The notes: a model not told the origin generated them from the letters alone. A stretch of DNA of 64,000 nucleotides from SCBR16-9 sp964537975 (GCA_964537975.1 CAZIDP010000012.1:31798-95797); one strand, 5' to 3'. Positions 8,669 through 18,270 are shown, counted from the stretch's first letter. Numbers and translations: made by a program.

Positions 8669-10588
8669 ATGTTACACAGATTTCATTTATTAACAAAGAA
8701 TCTTAAACTCAATGCACTTTTTGTGATGCTGTTGTTGTTGTCAGTCCATTCGTTTGCCCAATTCGAAAAAAACGCGCCTTGCCCGGTTATCGTGGCAGAA
8801 GACATATTTGGCAACCCCGTTAACACGGAAGACATTATTAATCGGGATAGGAACCTGGTTATTTTATTCTTTTTTTCATTGGATACCAGTGAAGAACTTG
8901 CCCTGCGTCTGGACAACATGAACAGGAGTCTTGGCGGTATAGAGCTTGAAATTGTAGCGCTGGGTTTGGTGGAGGACGCAGACGCGCTCAAATCTTTTGC
9001 GGAGGAAATGGGCATTCAATATTACATCGTAAGCCGGGAATTGCTGGAAAACGCGGAATGGCGCAGTATGGTTGATGTATTGCCCACCACCTTGTTTGTT
9101 GTACCGGGAGAAGGCATCATAGAACGCGTTTTACGCGGTGACCATCCTCGCCATCGCAATATTCTGGCTCAGGTGGCAGAGAATTTTTATCAGCAACGTA
9201 TAAACGATTCGGCGCTTAGGATTGCAGACCAGGCCATTGAGCAGGGTGAAGATGTAACTGAGGTAAAAGAAATCCGTGGTTTCATACTTGCGTCAGAAGG
9301 AAAGCTGGATGATGCAGAAGCCGAGTTTGGTGCTATTGGCTCTACCCAGGGGCTGGCCCAGGTTGCTTATGAGCGGGGAGAATACAATCGTGTACTGGAA
9401 CTGGCAGGGGATACGCAAGATGGTTATGCCCAGACCTTGAAAGGGCAGGCGCAACTGAAACTGGGTGATATCGACGGGGCGAAAGACTCCCTGCAACGCG
9501 CAGAAAGTGACCTTGCAAGAGACTGGCAGCGTGCCGAACTGGAGAATACCCGGGGCCGGGTTATCCATGAGACAGGTGAGGTTGATGTAGCTGTTGAAAC
9601 GTATCGTCGCGCCGTGGCACTGGACCCCTACAATGTTAAAGCGCTCAGTAATGAAGGTTCGGCATTACGGGACCAAGGCAAGTTGGAGGAGGCAGAGGTT
9701 GTTTTACAGCGCGCGGCAAATGTGAGAGAAGACGAGATGGTCACCTCGTTGCTGCAACAGGTTCAACAGCAGTTGCAAGAAGCCAACGACCTGGAAAGGC
9801 GTCGTATCATACAGGCACAAATCAATGACCTGAGTACGCGGTATGCGTCCATGCAGGAAGCCGGACTCACTGAGCGCACGGACGATTGGAGTACGCGGCC
9901 CTTGATTATGGCATTGCTGCCTGGGAACCAGGGCGGCGTGTTCTTTGAACGTGCCGGTACCGACGTGGTTGTGCAACGGGCATTGGAGCAGCAATTGCAA
10001 ATGAGTGGCAGTGTTCAGATTGTAGAACGTGCAATGCTGGACTTGCTGCTGCAAGAACTGAACCTTGGCAGCTCGGAACTGGCAAATCCGGATACACAAA
10101 GACGCTTGGGGCGTGTATTGTCCGCAGGCATGCTTGCCTTTCTTGAATACAGCCGGGTTGGTGGGGAGCCCACACTCTTTATCCGCGTGGTGGACACGGA
10201 GACTACCGGGATTGTCTGGCAACAGTCCATGCCATTGAACGAACGTCAGCCACTGGAAACCGCAACCACATTGGCGGGAGAAATGCAAAGCACTTTTGCG
10301 GAAGACCGTACCCTGCAAGGGTTGGTTGCCGAGGTGCTGGATGACAACCAGGTCATCATAAATTTGGGACAGATGCATGGCGTACAGACCGGGCAGACTT
10401 TCATTTTATTAGAAGACGGTGCCCCCATTGAAGTTGGTGGTCGTGTTATCGCGCACCGACAACGACCTGTCGGACGTCTTACTGTTGATGTGTTAGACCA
10501 AAATTACGCCATTTGTACCGTGCATGATCTGCGTGATGGCATTTTGCCACAGCACGAAATGAAGATTAAAAGCGAACTGGCTCTCTAA
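8669..10588 (+). CDS. Secreted thioredoxin-fold / TPR / CsgG-like three-part protein
   Basis: A 639-residue exported protein (signal peptide about 1-30, Ser-Phe-Ala-Gln). Residues of about 35-170 have the redoxin layout (strand 'RNLVILFFFS', later 'LPTTLFVVPGEGIIERVLRG' with the cis-Pro strand), but the CxxC position reads Ser-Leu-Asp-Thr, so no redox chemistry is expected. Residues of about 170-370 are TPR-like ('NTRGRVIHETGEVDVAVET', 'LSNEGSALRDQGKLEEAEV'). Residues of about 405-520 resemble CsgG/curli-assembly folds ('VQIVERAMLDLLLQEL', 'DTQRRLGRVLSAGMLAF'). The final ~85 residues look like the C-terminal domain of FlgT-type proteins. It is the third gene of the trio. A structural or assembly role in the periplasm is inferred. 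Confidence 0.7.
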   Translation: MLHRFHLLTKNLKLNALFVMLLLLSVHSFAQFEKNAPCPVIVAEDIFGNPVNTEDIINRDRNLVILFFFSLDTSEELALRLDNMNRSLGGIELEIVALGLVEDADALKSFAEEMGIQYYIVSRELLENAEWRSMVDVLPTTLFVVPGEGIIERVLRGDHPRHRNILAQVAENFYQQRINDSALRIADQAIEQGEDVTEVKEIRGFILASEGKLDDAEAEFGAIGSTQGLAQVAYERGEYNRVLELAGDTQDGYAQTLKGQAQLKLGDIDGAKDSLQRAESDLARDWQRAELENTRGRVIHETGEVDVAVETYRRAVALDPYNVKALSNEGSALRDQGKLEEAEVVLQRAANVREDEMVTSLLQQVQQQLQEANDLERRRIIQAQINDLSTRYASMQEAGLTERTDDWSTRPLIMALLPGNQGGVFFERAGTDVVVQRALEQQLQMSGSVQIVERAMLDLLLQELNLGSSELANPDTQRRLGRVLSAGMLAFLEYSRVGGEPTLFIRVVDTETTGIVWQQSMPLNERQPLETATTLAGEMQSTFAEDRTLQGLVAEVLDDNQVIINLGQMHGVQTGQTFILLEDGAPIEVGGRVIAHRQRPVGRLTVDVLDQNYAICTVHDLRDGILPQHEMKIKSELAL

Positions 10589-10697
10589 AATTCCCTGGAA
10601 TTCCCTGGTATTTTTTAGTTTCCGGGCTGGTGTGGTGAAGTTATGTTCCTGTTTTATTGCCTACCCCAGGTGAGGCATGCAATGCTGCGGTCTGGTA

Positions 10698-12350
10698 TTA
10701 AAAAACACCTATCGCAACAGCCCAATCTGAGGATACCGGGAACCGCAATGTTTGCAGACCGGGTTGTACTTCACCCAATGGTATTTCTTCATACGCCATT
10801 TTGGTATTTACTGCCACCGCAGGTAGCGGTGATGCCAGGTGTGTTAAATCCACTTCGATCGTAGCTGTGTCTTCCTGATAGAGCACGTAGCTTATGTCTT
10901 CCGCATCCTTCAGTATCCAGGCACCGCCAGGCGACAGTGAATTTGCCAGTGCCATACCAAGGACAAAACGCTTATGTTCACGCCAAAACGTGTGGTAAGT
11001 ACGTAATTGCACTTCGGCCGGATAAGGGTGCCCACCAAAGGCGCTGCTATCTGCGGGATAGAAACCGATGAAACTTCCCATCCCGCCTGCCATGGCAGTC
11101 CACCACAAGAGTCGGCGTATACCGTCCATATCAAGATTATCATGACCTGTTCGATTAAAAGTGTGCCGCTCCTCGTATATGTGCGGCTTTGCAAGGTCAT
11201 TTTTCATATGCGCGTCAATTTCATAGTAACTTTCTGGCCCTGCGTTGGAAGTGCGCAAGGGTGTTCTACGTCGATCGTACCCGTCATAAGAATTAATTGT
11301 ATGTGCAGTTTGAATGGGATATCCCCGGGCAGATAGCAAATGCGGCCACCCCATGTGTGCTTGTAGATAACTGGCCCATGCTGTCACTTGCTTCTCATCG
11401 GTCCATTCATGCAAGTCAAAACCATATCCCATGCTCCATCCGGGTAGTGGGCCGAGACGGGCTGCAATATACCGTTGAAGACGCTGATCTGTTTCACCGT
11501 TTGCACCGCCAGGTAATCCCAGAGGCGTCCAATGCCGCTGTTCATCGCCCCATTTCCATATATGGACGCGTCCTCCTGCCTTATGGACTGTTGTAATGAT
11601 CGTTTCGATCATCTGAAAGGTCTGTAAATCAGGTGTAGTCTGGTTGTGCGTGTTATGTTGCCGCTCACCAAACTGGAACCAATTATTATTGACATGTAAA
11701 AATAACACTTCGCAACCGTTTTGTCGTGCTGTATCCAGGAAGGCCAGTGTTTCCCTCGTCAGCACTTCCAAATCAATAGACATTTTGTCTAAATAGGACT
11801 CATGCTTGTTGCGATCCATAAACACAGTAAAAAGGTAACCTTCTAAATCGGACGTATTGGTGTTCATTCGAGCATATTGATTGCCTTGATAGGTTAAGAA
11901 ACCACGGATGTCGGGATCAGGGTTGGGTTTGATGTTGATATTTCCCGTCAGTCCATGCAAGGACTCTATATCACTGGTAGTTTCAAATGACCAAAGTCCG
12001 ACCTGTGTACCAGCAAACCGGAATTCCCAAGAATTGTTTCCAATGTAAAACATTTCTGTGTTGCGTTCTTCACCGGTTTCATCATGTAAAAATTGAACAG
12101 AAGACTTAATATCAAAGGGATTGCCAGCATATTCAGGCACATGAATGCTCCATGAAACATAGGGCTCCCAAAGTCTTCCCTCACGACTCATGTCATTTGG
12201 ATCGTCTGCACTTGCACATTGGCATGCCATAATCTTAAAAATGACCAATAAAATTAGCAATAGACGGTGAAAACATCTATTGGCAACTTGCAGCATCGCA
12301 ATCATTTTTAACAAGCAACAAGAATTAGACTTCTCGTTCAAAACAACCAT
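10698..12350 (-). CDS. DUF5060-type glycoside hydrolase lipoprotein (putative)
   Basis: A 550-residue protein. A hydrophobic segment (about 28-41) ends in Ile-Met-Ala-Cys with Cys43, indicating a lipoprotein. Residues of about 58-145 match the DUF5060 beta-sandwich ('WEPYVSWSIHVPEYAGNPF', 'FRFAGTQVGLWSFETTSD'). The middle is a probable TIM-barrel glycosidase domain resembling DUF4038/collagenase-like enzymes ('EVLFLHVNNNWFQFGE', 'GRVHIWKWGDEQRHW', 'MGYGFDLHEWTDEKQVTAW' with the paired Glu/Asp). The C-terminal ~85 residues match the so-called putative collagen-binding domain found at the end of these enzymes. Substrate is unknown. AAGGG sits 8 bases upstream of ATG 12350. It is convergent with the trio and stands alone. 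Confidence 0.7.
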   Translation of the reverse strand: MVVLNEKSNSCCLLKMIAMLQVANRCFHRLLLILLVIFKIMACQCASADDPNDMSREGRLWEPYVSWSIHVPEYAGNPFDIKSSVQFLHDETGEERNTEMFYIGNNSWEFRFAGTQVGLWSFETTSDIESLHGLTGNINIKPNPDPDIRGFLTYQGNQYARMNTNTSDLEGYLFTVFMDRNKHESYLDKMSIDLEVLTRETLAFLDTARQNGCEVLFLHVNNNWFQFGERQHNTHNQTTPDLQTFQMIETIITTVHKAGGRVHIWKWGDEQRHWTPLGLPGGANGETDQRLQRYIAARLGPLPGWSMGYGFDLHEWTDEKQVTAWASYLQAHMGWPHLLSARGYPIQTAHTINSYDGYDRRRTPLRTSNAGPESYYEIDAHMKNDLAKPHIYEERHTFNRTGHDNLDMDGIRRLLWWTAMAGGMGSFIGFYPADSSAFGGHPYPAEVQLRTYHTFWREHKRFVLGMALANSLSPGGAWILKDAEDISYVLYQEDTATIEVDLTHLASPLPAVAVNTKMAYEEIPLGEVQPGLQTLRFPVSSDWAVAIGVF

Positions 12351-12958
12351 AACGTTAACCCTTATACGTTTGAACTCATTCTTTTAAATGCATTCTGTAT
12401 AGAATTATCAGTTTGTAACTTTATATCAGTTGTGAAGATATAGTTTCATTCTTGCTTTGAAAATTCAATAATTAATTTTATAATTATAATCATAAATCGT
12501 AACTGATATTAAATTGAACGGATTAAATTCACGTTTACTTCAAGTAATTACAATCAAAAATATTTACTAAAACAGTATAAATGCATAATTCTATGGTAGT
12601 GAGAAATAATTCATGGTTCTCGCGATAAGAATATTAAAACTTACTCGAGATAACACGATATTTTCAATAAGTAATCGTAGTAATAAGATTTTAGAATTGG
12701 AGTTAATTTACAAACGGCGAATAAATTATATGAAAATTACAAATTATGCGTGTTTTTTTTGATATCTCATGTTACACCTGTAACATAAGTTACAATATGG
12801 TAGTTGGTGCTTGATTTATTGAATTGTTATGTGTAAATATTCAAAAAGAATAAAAGAAGATTATTGTGCGATTTTTGCTAAACGGAGCGTGTAGTAGAAT
12901 GCGAAAATGTGGTATTTGCACTGCAAATCATCAACCCGTAAGACTGAGGAGAAAGAAA
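12351..12958. other. AT-rich divergent intergenic region
   Basis: About 600 bases with very high A+T separate the minus-strand glycosidase from the plus-strand LamG protein. No ORF of substance is seen. It holds an 18-bp perfect palindrome at 12769-12786 (listed separately) and should carry promoters for both flanking genes. Confidence 0.6.
12769..12786. promoter_or_regulatory. 18-bp palindrome, candidate operator
   Basis: Eight-base arms ATGTTACA and TGTAACAT are exactly complementary around a CC centre. A further half-site-like AAGTTACA follows at once. The site lies about 175 bases upstream of the LamG gene start in otherwise AT-rich DNA, which suits a dimeric regulator. Which regulator binds is not known. 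Confidence 0.45.
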
Positions 12959-15289
12959 ATGAAAAAACGTAATTGGGAACACCAAACTTCAAAAACACTT
13001 TGGTATGTCATTTTGATGGCATTTGTGTTTGCGGGGTTGATGATCCCTGCAAGCGCGCAATCGCCTGGCGAATTGGTTCAAAGTGCCGGGTTTGACAATG
13101 CGCATGAAGCCAGTGTGACCTTTAGTTCACAGCCAACCGAAGGTAACCTGCTCGTTGCCTTTTCTGCTCACCGACGAACCTGGACCAGACCAAATATTTC
13201 TGGCACAGGATGGACTCTGGTCGGTGACGCTCCTATTAATCAGACTGGTACCTGGATGGCAGTTTGGTATAAAACTGCCGGCCCAAGCGAACCAACTACC
13301 ATTGAAAGTTTTTGGGACGAACCTTTCGACAGGCCAGACCGTAGGGTAAGCTTTACGGTAAATGAATATGCCGGTGGGGGAGCACTTGGCGAAATGATAT
13401 TGGTGGGTGAAGCACGTAATTCTGCAAATGGCGCGACCTCTCTCAGTGCCGGTCCCACTGCCGCAAGTACATCCGACAATACACTTGTACTTGGACTGGT
13501 AACCACGCGTGGGCCAGGTCAAGGAGATGCTGCTGAAAACGTAGAAGTGGTAAATTGGCCTGGAAGTATAGAAACTGAATTCTATGCCTTGGGTATTAGT
13601 GATACTTGGCCGGTTGAACTGCATATTGCACGGCTTGCCGGTGCCGCCGCAGGACCCTATCAAGTTCAAGTATCCTGGGACCAGGCGGAAGTCATCTCAA
13701 TGTTTCAATTACTGGTGTTTGAACCTGCCGGTAGTGAAGACCCGGACCCAGAACCCTCTGAGTTTCTGGTAGACCCCACTGATTTGGTAGTTTATTATTC
13801 TTTTGATGAATTCGGTGGTGTCGTCCCCGATTTGTCTGGAAATGATATTGACGGTACAGTTAATGGAACGATTACACCGTCTGCAGAAGGCAGGTTTGGA
13901 AGTGGTGCGGCGCAATTTACATCAGGATCATTTCTCGATTTGGATGGTCCCAATGTGCCAGCGGATTTAATTCCAACCTCTGCCTTCACATTGGCTGCCT
14001 GGCTGAAGTTGGATGACACTGGGGGACAACATGCACTGTTCAATGCCTTTACCAGCGAGGATGTCTATTTGATTCACCCGGAAGTCCGTCCAGATGATTA
14101 TCGGTTTATGTTGCGTGGCAATCGTTCAGAAGGAAATAATGTAACCATCGGCAATTTGATTGCGGGTACGCCTACCTTTGGTGAGTGGATTCACTGGGCA
14201 GGCACCTACGATAAAGACGCTCAGAGCATGATTCTGTATATCAATGGTCAGGTAGTCGGTAGTTTTGATTCCAATACACTGACCAATGCGGTCGATATTG
14301 CGGATGATTGGGATAAAGGCGCGCGTGTTGGAATCAATGTAGACAATGCCCGGCCACTTGTGGGCCTGATGGACGAGTTCTATATTTTCAAGCGTGCCTT
14401 ATCTGCGCAAGAAATACAACTATTGGTGGATGGCCCACAGGAAGAACCCACTGGCTTGGTATGGGATTTCTGCGATGGTCTGCAAGGCTGGGTCAACGCC
14501 AACCAGAGCCCGGTTTCCTGGGATGGCAGCCGGATGGTTGTGAATCAAGCAGCGACAGCTCCAGAAACCTATGATCCGCATATAGCAATTGCTGGCTTGT
14601 CCCATGACTTGGAAGCAAACCCAGAATTGGCCATCAAGTTGACAGTCGAAAACGCACCTCGCGCTTTCGCTATTGGTGTTTTCTCATTCCGTCAAGATGC
14701 TGGGCACATACGCCCATTATTTTCTGGTGTAGGCAATGGCGAGCATATTCTCCGTCTGAATTACCTGGACGAATTTCCGACTGAAGAAGCTTGGACCTTG
14801 ACCCAGCTTCGCCTTGATATTCCGGAAAACGAACCGCACCAGAATGGCGGCGCCTGGCCTGATTTCAAGGATATGGTCGTTACAATTGACTGGGTTGCTC
14901 TGACAAACGATCCCAATTTTGTACCGGAACCTTGTCCTGTTGTGGTCAATATTTCCGGACCTGATATGGTTGTGCAAGGCAGTGATGTGATCTTGTGGGC
15001 CGATGTCAGTGGTGCTATGGGCAATGTCAGCTACCAATGGTGGAAAGATGGTCAGGAATTACCGGGAGAAACCAACAGCTTCCTGGAACTGACAGCAGTC
15101 ACCATGCAACAAAGCGGACAATATGCTGTAGCTGTTACTGATGACAATGACACTGTGACTCAAACACATATTTTGTCAGTTGTTGAAGCCATGCCATTAA
15201 CTGGGCATGCAGGATTATTGATGCTGGTATTGGCAGCATCTCTGTCCGGGTTTGTCCTGCTGCGTCAAAGGCATGTAAGTGTGAAATAG
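12959..15289 (+). CDS. Large secreted LamG/Ig-like surface protein with C-terminal membrane anchor
   Basis: A 776-residue protein. The start at 12959 is chosen because GAGGAG precedes it by 7 bases and a signal peptide follows immediately (hydrophobic core about 15-30, Ala-Ser-Ala-Gln). Residues of about 35-250 form a beta-rich domain of unknown family. Residues of about 265-480 are a LamG/concanavalin-like domain ('VVYYSFDEFGGVVPDLSGN', 'FTLAAWLKLDD', 'GLMDEFYIFKRALSAQEI'). A further carbohydrate-binding-like beta domain follows, then an Ig-like domain (about 655-740, 'SYQWWKDGQELPGE'). The C-terminus is a Pro-Leu-Thr-Gly motif, a hydrophobic helix and a basic tail, as in cell-surface sorting signals. 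The last module closely resembles the end of the protein at 42797-43882. Confidence 0.75.
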   Translation: MKKRNWEHQTSKTLWYVILMAFVFAGLMIPASAQSPGELVQSAGFDNAHEASVTFSSQPTEGNLLVAFSAHRRTWTRPNISGTGWTLVGDAPINQTGTWMAVWYKTAGPSEPTTIESFWDEPFDRPDRRVSFTVNEYAGGGALGEMILVGEARNSANGATSLSAGPTAASTSDNTLVLGLVTTRGPGQGDAAENVEVVNWPGSIETEFYALGISDTWPVELHIARLAGAAAGPYQVQVSWDQAEVISMFQLLVFEPAGSEDPDPEPSEFLVDPTDLVVYYSFDEFGGVVPDLSGNDIDGTVNGTITPSAEGRFGSGAAQFTSGSFLDLDGPNVPADLIPTSAFTLAAWLKLDDTGGQHALFNAFTSEDVYLIHPEVRPDDYRFMLRGNRSEGNNVTIGNLIAGTPTFGEWIHWAGTYDKDAQSMILYINGQVVGSFDSNTLTNAVDIADDWDKGARVGINVDNARPLVGLMDEFYIFKRALSAQEIQLLVDGPQEEPTGLVWDFCDGLQGWVNANQSPVSWDGSRMVVNQAATAPETYDPHIAIAGLSHDLEANPELAIKLTVENAPRAFAIGVFSFRQDAGHIRPLFSGVGNGEHILRLNYLDEFPTEEAWTLTQLRLDIPENEPHQNGGAWPDFKDMVVTIDWVALTNDPNFVPEPCPVVVNISGPDMVVQGSDVILWADVSGAMGNVSYQWWKDGQELPGETNSFLELTAVTMQQSGQYAVAVTDDNDTVTQTHILSVVEAMPLTGHAGLLMLVLAASLSGFVLLRQRHVSVK

Positions 15290-15335
15290 TGTGGTGATAC
15301 AATCACCGTATTTTTAATAGTTTATTGCGAGTTAT

Positions 15336-15378
15336 AAATCCCTGTCGGCTTTAACATGAAGCTGATGGGGATTTTTTC
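15336..15378 (+). terminator. Rho-independent terminator of the LamG/Ig protein
   Basis: AATCCC (15337-15342) pairs with GGGATT (15368-15373), and an inner stem TCGGCTT/AAGCTGA with one G-U pair closes a 7-base loop. A run of six T residues follows. It lies about 50 bases past the stop codon. Confidence 0.75.
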
Positions 15379-15747
15379 TTTAATAGATGAAATCAGTCAT
15401 ATATTTTACATCGCATCATTTATTATGCGTTGCCTTGTGAATCAAACACCACATAATCAGGTTGAACTCACCTTCGTATACATTCTTTAAAATTTGTGCT
15501 ATACCAGATTTGCAGAGCGCTTGCATTTCATAATTGGTTTCATTGAGTCGCCATGTTTATCATTAGCAGAGAATAGAATTCATTACTTGAATTAATTTTT
15601 GAGTCGCGATACACTCAAAGGAAATGGACTGTTCCATTATTATATGCCAATGGATACTATATTATTGCTCAGTGCCGAAAACTAATATTTTTGGTTTTCT
15701 AAACAGCGATTCTTCAGGCTGCTTTGTTTCAATAATAAGGGGGACTT
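15379..15747. other. Intergenic region without recognised features
   Basis: About 370 AT-rich bases between the terminator of the LamG/Ig gene and the next surface-protein gene. No ORF, RNA or strong repeat is seen. The promoter of the downstream gene must lie here. Confidence 0.4.
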
Positions 15748-18270
15748 ATGATGAGCAACGGCTACCAGGTACATACGCATTCTAGCGCGCATTTTCATCT
15801 CTACAAATCAGGGCTACTGCTTATCATTCTTCTGTGGGCCTGTATTCCGGTTAAGGATGCGGTTGCACAACAACTGGATCTGCCAATACCTGATCTGTAT
15901 TGGCAAATTGTTGATTCAGAAAATGCCCGATTCATGTTTTCCAGCGCATACGGTTCCGCGTTGGAAGGCCATGCGATTGGTAAATATTTTTTAACACAGG
16001 GGATACGTGAAGAGTCGGTTTTTCTCTTTGATGGCGCTACGTTCGCCTTTAAGGTAGAAGGGGATATGTTTTACGAGGCTAACAGAGATATCAGTATCTC
16101 GGCCTGGATACGTCCAGATATGTTGTTTGTGGAATCCTGGAACAGCCTCGTGGAGATTGCAGGTGAAATCCCGGTGAATGAGGCGGTACCGCCACTGGCG
16201 GGCATTTCAATTACCCGAATGGATGGTGGCAAGATTGCATTGTACAACAACCACACGCGGTATGAATGGCCGTTCCCGTACCACCCGGGGCGTTGGGTGC
16301 ATCTGGCCGCCGTGTTCCGTACCTCAGGCGACGTTGATTTATATGTAAACGCGCTGAAGCAGGATAAACCTTTCCAAATCACCTACCAAACACCCTCGGT
16401 GGTAGAATCGACCGCTTATATCGGCAGAAATGTGACCACGTTTTCCGAAGAACCCCTAAAGGCACATTTCTTTCGGGGGGCTGTGGACAGTTTTTATGTT
16501 TTTTTGCAACAGTTTTCTGAAGAAGTTGTATCCTTCCTGTATCATCTTGGCAGACCAGCAACCTTCTCCGATCATTTTCATATTCCCGGACTCCCAGAAC
16601 AGTATTGGGATATTCAACCACCTACAGGTTTTGGTATTCATTCTGACGTATTGCATGTTACCGGTTATCACGGCCCCAATACATTAGGCGCTACTTCGCC
16701 GATACAGAACAGGGAATTCTCTTTGTGGCATCGTTACAATGATGTGCGTTATGTTGAAGATATTCCTGTAGGAGACCAGTTGTTGGAACTTGTGCTTCGC
16801 ATGTCCCCTTGTGAAACGGAGCGTATTTCCCTGCGCTTCTCACCGCGTTCATTACAGTTTATCCATGTATTGAATGAAAATGTAACGGTTCTCGCCACGG
16901 CAACCGAACCTGATTTTATGCCCAATACCTGGTACAACAGTCGCGTGCGGGTTGTGGGCAATCAATGTGCTGTATGGTTACGTGATCAGGCAGGTAGTTG
17001 GGGAGATGCTGTCATGTCACACACACTTGAAATGGAGTGTTTTCATTCTGGTGCTTTCGCGCTAACCGTACATCCCGGCGCGGATTATCAAATCGACAAC
17101 TTCCATACGCGCCCCTATGATGGCGAACTATTGGCCGGGATTGACTCCATAGATATACAACATCTCAATACAAGCACCAGCTTGGATAACAGTGGAAAAA
17201 TCTTCCCTGAGGGCGGTCAGTATCCCCTTGATGAATCGGTCCATTTGCGGATTGAGACTGCACCGGGCTTTATCTTTAAACTCTGGGATGAAGAAGGCGA
17301 TACCCATTTTTATAATCATCAGGGGCTACAGACACGCCTTGTCATGGACAGCGATAAATTAGTTACCGCCAAATTGCGCAAGTCGTACAACCTCCCGGAT
17401 GCTGTATTTGGCAATACACATTACGATTCACATTACGCGCCATATGGACATACCAATCTTGATTTCTCGGGGTTGATCAGTACGTACGAAGACAGAGCTG
17501 GTAAAGTACACCGCTTTGTGCCTGCCAAGGTGGTACTTCATGTCGATGATTACCCCAAGAATGATCCCTTGCGCAGTCTGCAATTGTCAGAGATTGCGCA
17601 TGTCATTGATGCGAAAGGAGACCCGATCCTCTATTCATACCCTGTGGGGACGACAGTTCATATTGAGGCCTACCCGCTGGATAATATCATGGGTTTTCCA
17701 AACATTCTCATGGGCTGGGAAACTACACCAGGGACTGAAATCAACCAATGCCCATTTCCCGAAGACCGACATCGCTTTACAATACCACCCATTGAAGACG
17801 ACACCGCGCTGCAATTTCGTTTGCATGCGGGTATGGTGGGTGTTGAAATAGTGATACCCTCCTATGTCCGCTATCGGCAAACCTCGGGAAACCATTATCT
17901 CGTCGGCCAAAAACAAAATGATGATGGCATGTTATACTACACCTACCATGTCTTTGGTCCTGTGGGCGCATTACAAGAGATGTCCGCCATAACACTACAA
18001 TTTGCGCCTGCCTATACTGGACCACTGGGACAGGGTAAATATGAAGACTTACCGCGTCACGGAACGTCATATCGACTGATACCGTTTGTGCGGCATGGTC
18101 CGATAGGGGATTCTTTATCTATGTACAAAAAATGGATACTGAACGATGCATGCTGGGCACCAATCGACGGCAATCCTTCCGAGCCGCCAGAACTGGCAAA
18201 TCCTGCGCTTTCTCCCGGTAAGGGCCTTGTGAAAAGTTCTACATACACCCCAATCGTAGGCGGATATTGA
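15748..18270 (+). CDS. Large secreted LamG-domain protein with InlB-type beta repeat
   Basis: An 840-residue exported protein. The signal peptide is near residues 20-43 ('LLLIILLWACIPV', Ala-Val-Ala-Gln). Residues of about 60-250 form a LamG/concanavalin-like domain ('NRDISISAWIRPDMLF', 'GRWVHLAAVFRTSGDVDLY', 'ESTAYIGRNV'). The middle (about 270-460) has a second beta-sandwich-like region. Residues of about 475-550 match the divergent InlB B-repeat ('GKIFPEGGQYPLDESVHLR', then the strand before 'TAKLRK'). The rest is beta-rich and unassigned. No C-terminal anchor is visible, so it is probably released or periplasmic. AGGGGG precedes ATG 15748 by 6 bases. The catalytic or binding role is unknown. 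Confidence 0.65.
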   Translation: MMSNGYQVHTHSSAHFHLYKSGLLLIILLWACIPVKDAVAQQLDLPIPDLYWQIVDSENARFMFSSAYGSALEGHAIGKYFLTQGIREESVFLFDGATFAFKVEGDMFYEANRDISISAWIRPDMLFVESWNSLVEIAGEIPVNEAVPPLAGISITRMDGGKIALYNNHTRYEWPFPYHPGRWVHLAAVFRTSGDVDLYVNALKQDKPFQITYQTPSVVESTAYIGRNVTTFSEEPLKAHFFRGAVDSFYVFLQQFSEEVVSFLYHLGRPATFSDHFHIPGLPEQYWDIQPPTGFGIHSDVLHVTGYHGPNTLGATSPIQNREFSLWHRYNDVRYVEDIPVGDQLLELVLRMSPCETERISLRFSPRSLQFIHVLNENVTVLATATEPDFMPNTWYNSRVRVVGNQCAVWLRDQAGSWGDAVMSHTLEMECFHSGAFALTVHPGADYQIDNFHTRPYDGELLAGIDSIDIQHLNTSTSLDNSGKIFPEGGQYPLDESVHLRIETAPGFIFKLWDEEGDTHFYNHQGLQTRLVMDSDKLVTAKLRKSYNLPDAVFGNTHYDSHYAPYGHTNLDFSGLISTYEDRAGKVHRFVPAKVVLHVDDYPKNDPLRSLQLSEIAHVIDAKGDPILYSYPVGTTVHIEAYPLDNIMGFPNILMGWETTPGTEINQCPFPEDRHRFTIPPIEDDTALQFRLHAGMVGVEIVIPSYVRYRQTSGNHYLVGQKQNDDGMLYYTYHVFGPVGALQEMSAITLQFAPAYTGPLGQGKYEDLPRHGTSYRLIPFVRHGPIGDSLSMYKKWILNDACWAPIDGNPSEPPELANPALSPGKGLVKSSTYTPIVGGY

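Noticed and set aside
9704..10378. Long antisense frame (224 residues) over the CsgG-like part
   Set aside because: It is a mirror of the coding strand, rich in Gln, His and Cys, without a ribosome binding site or recognisable domain.
15195..15289. Classical Gram-positive LPxTG sortase signal
   Set aside because: The motif after Thr is Gly in one copy and Ser in the other, and the genome features suggest a Gram-negative-type envelope. A distinct sorting signal is more likely.
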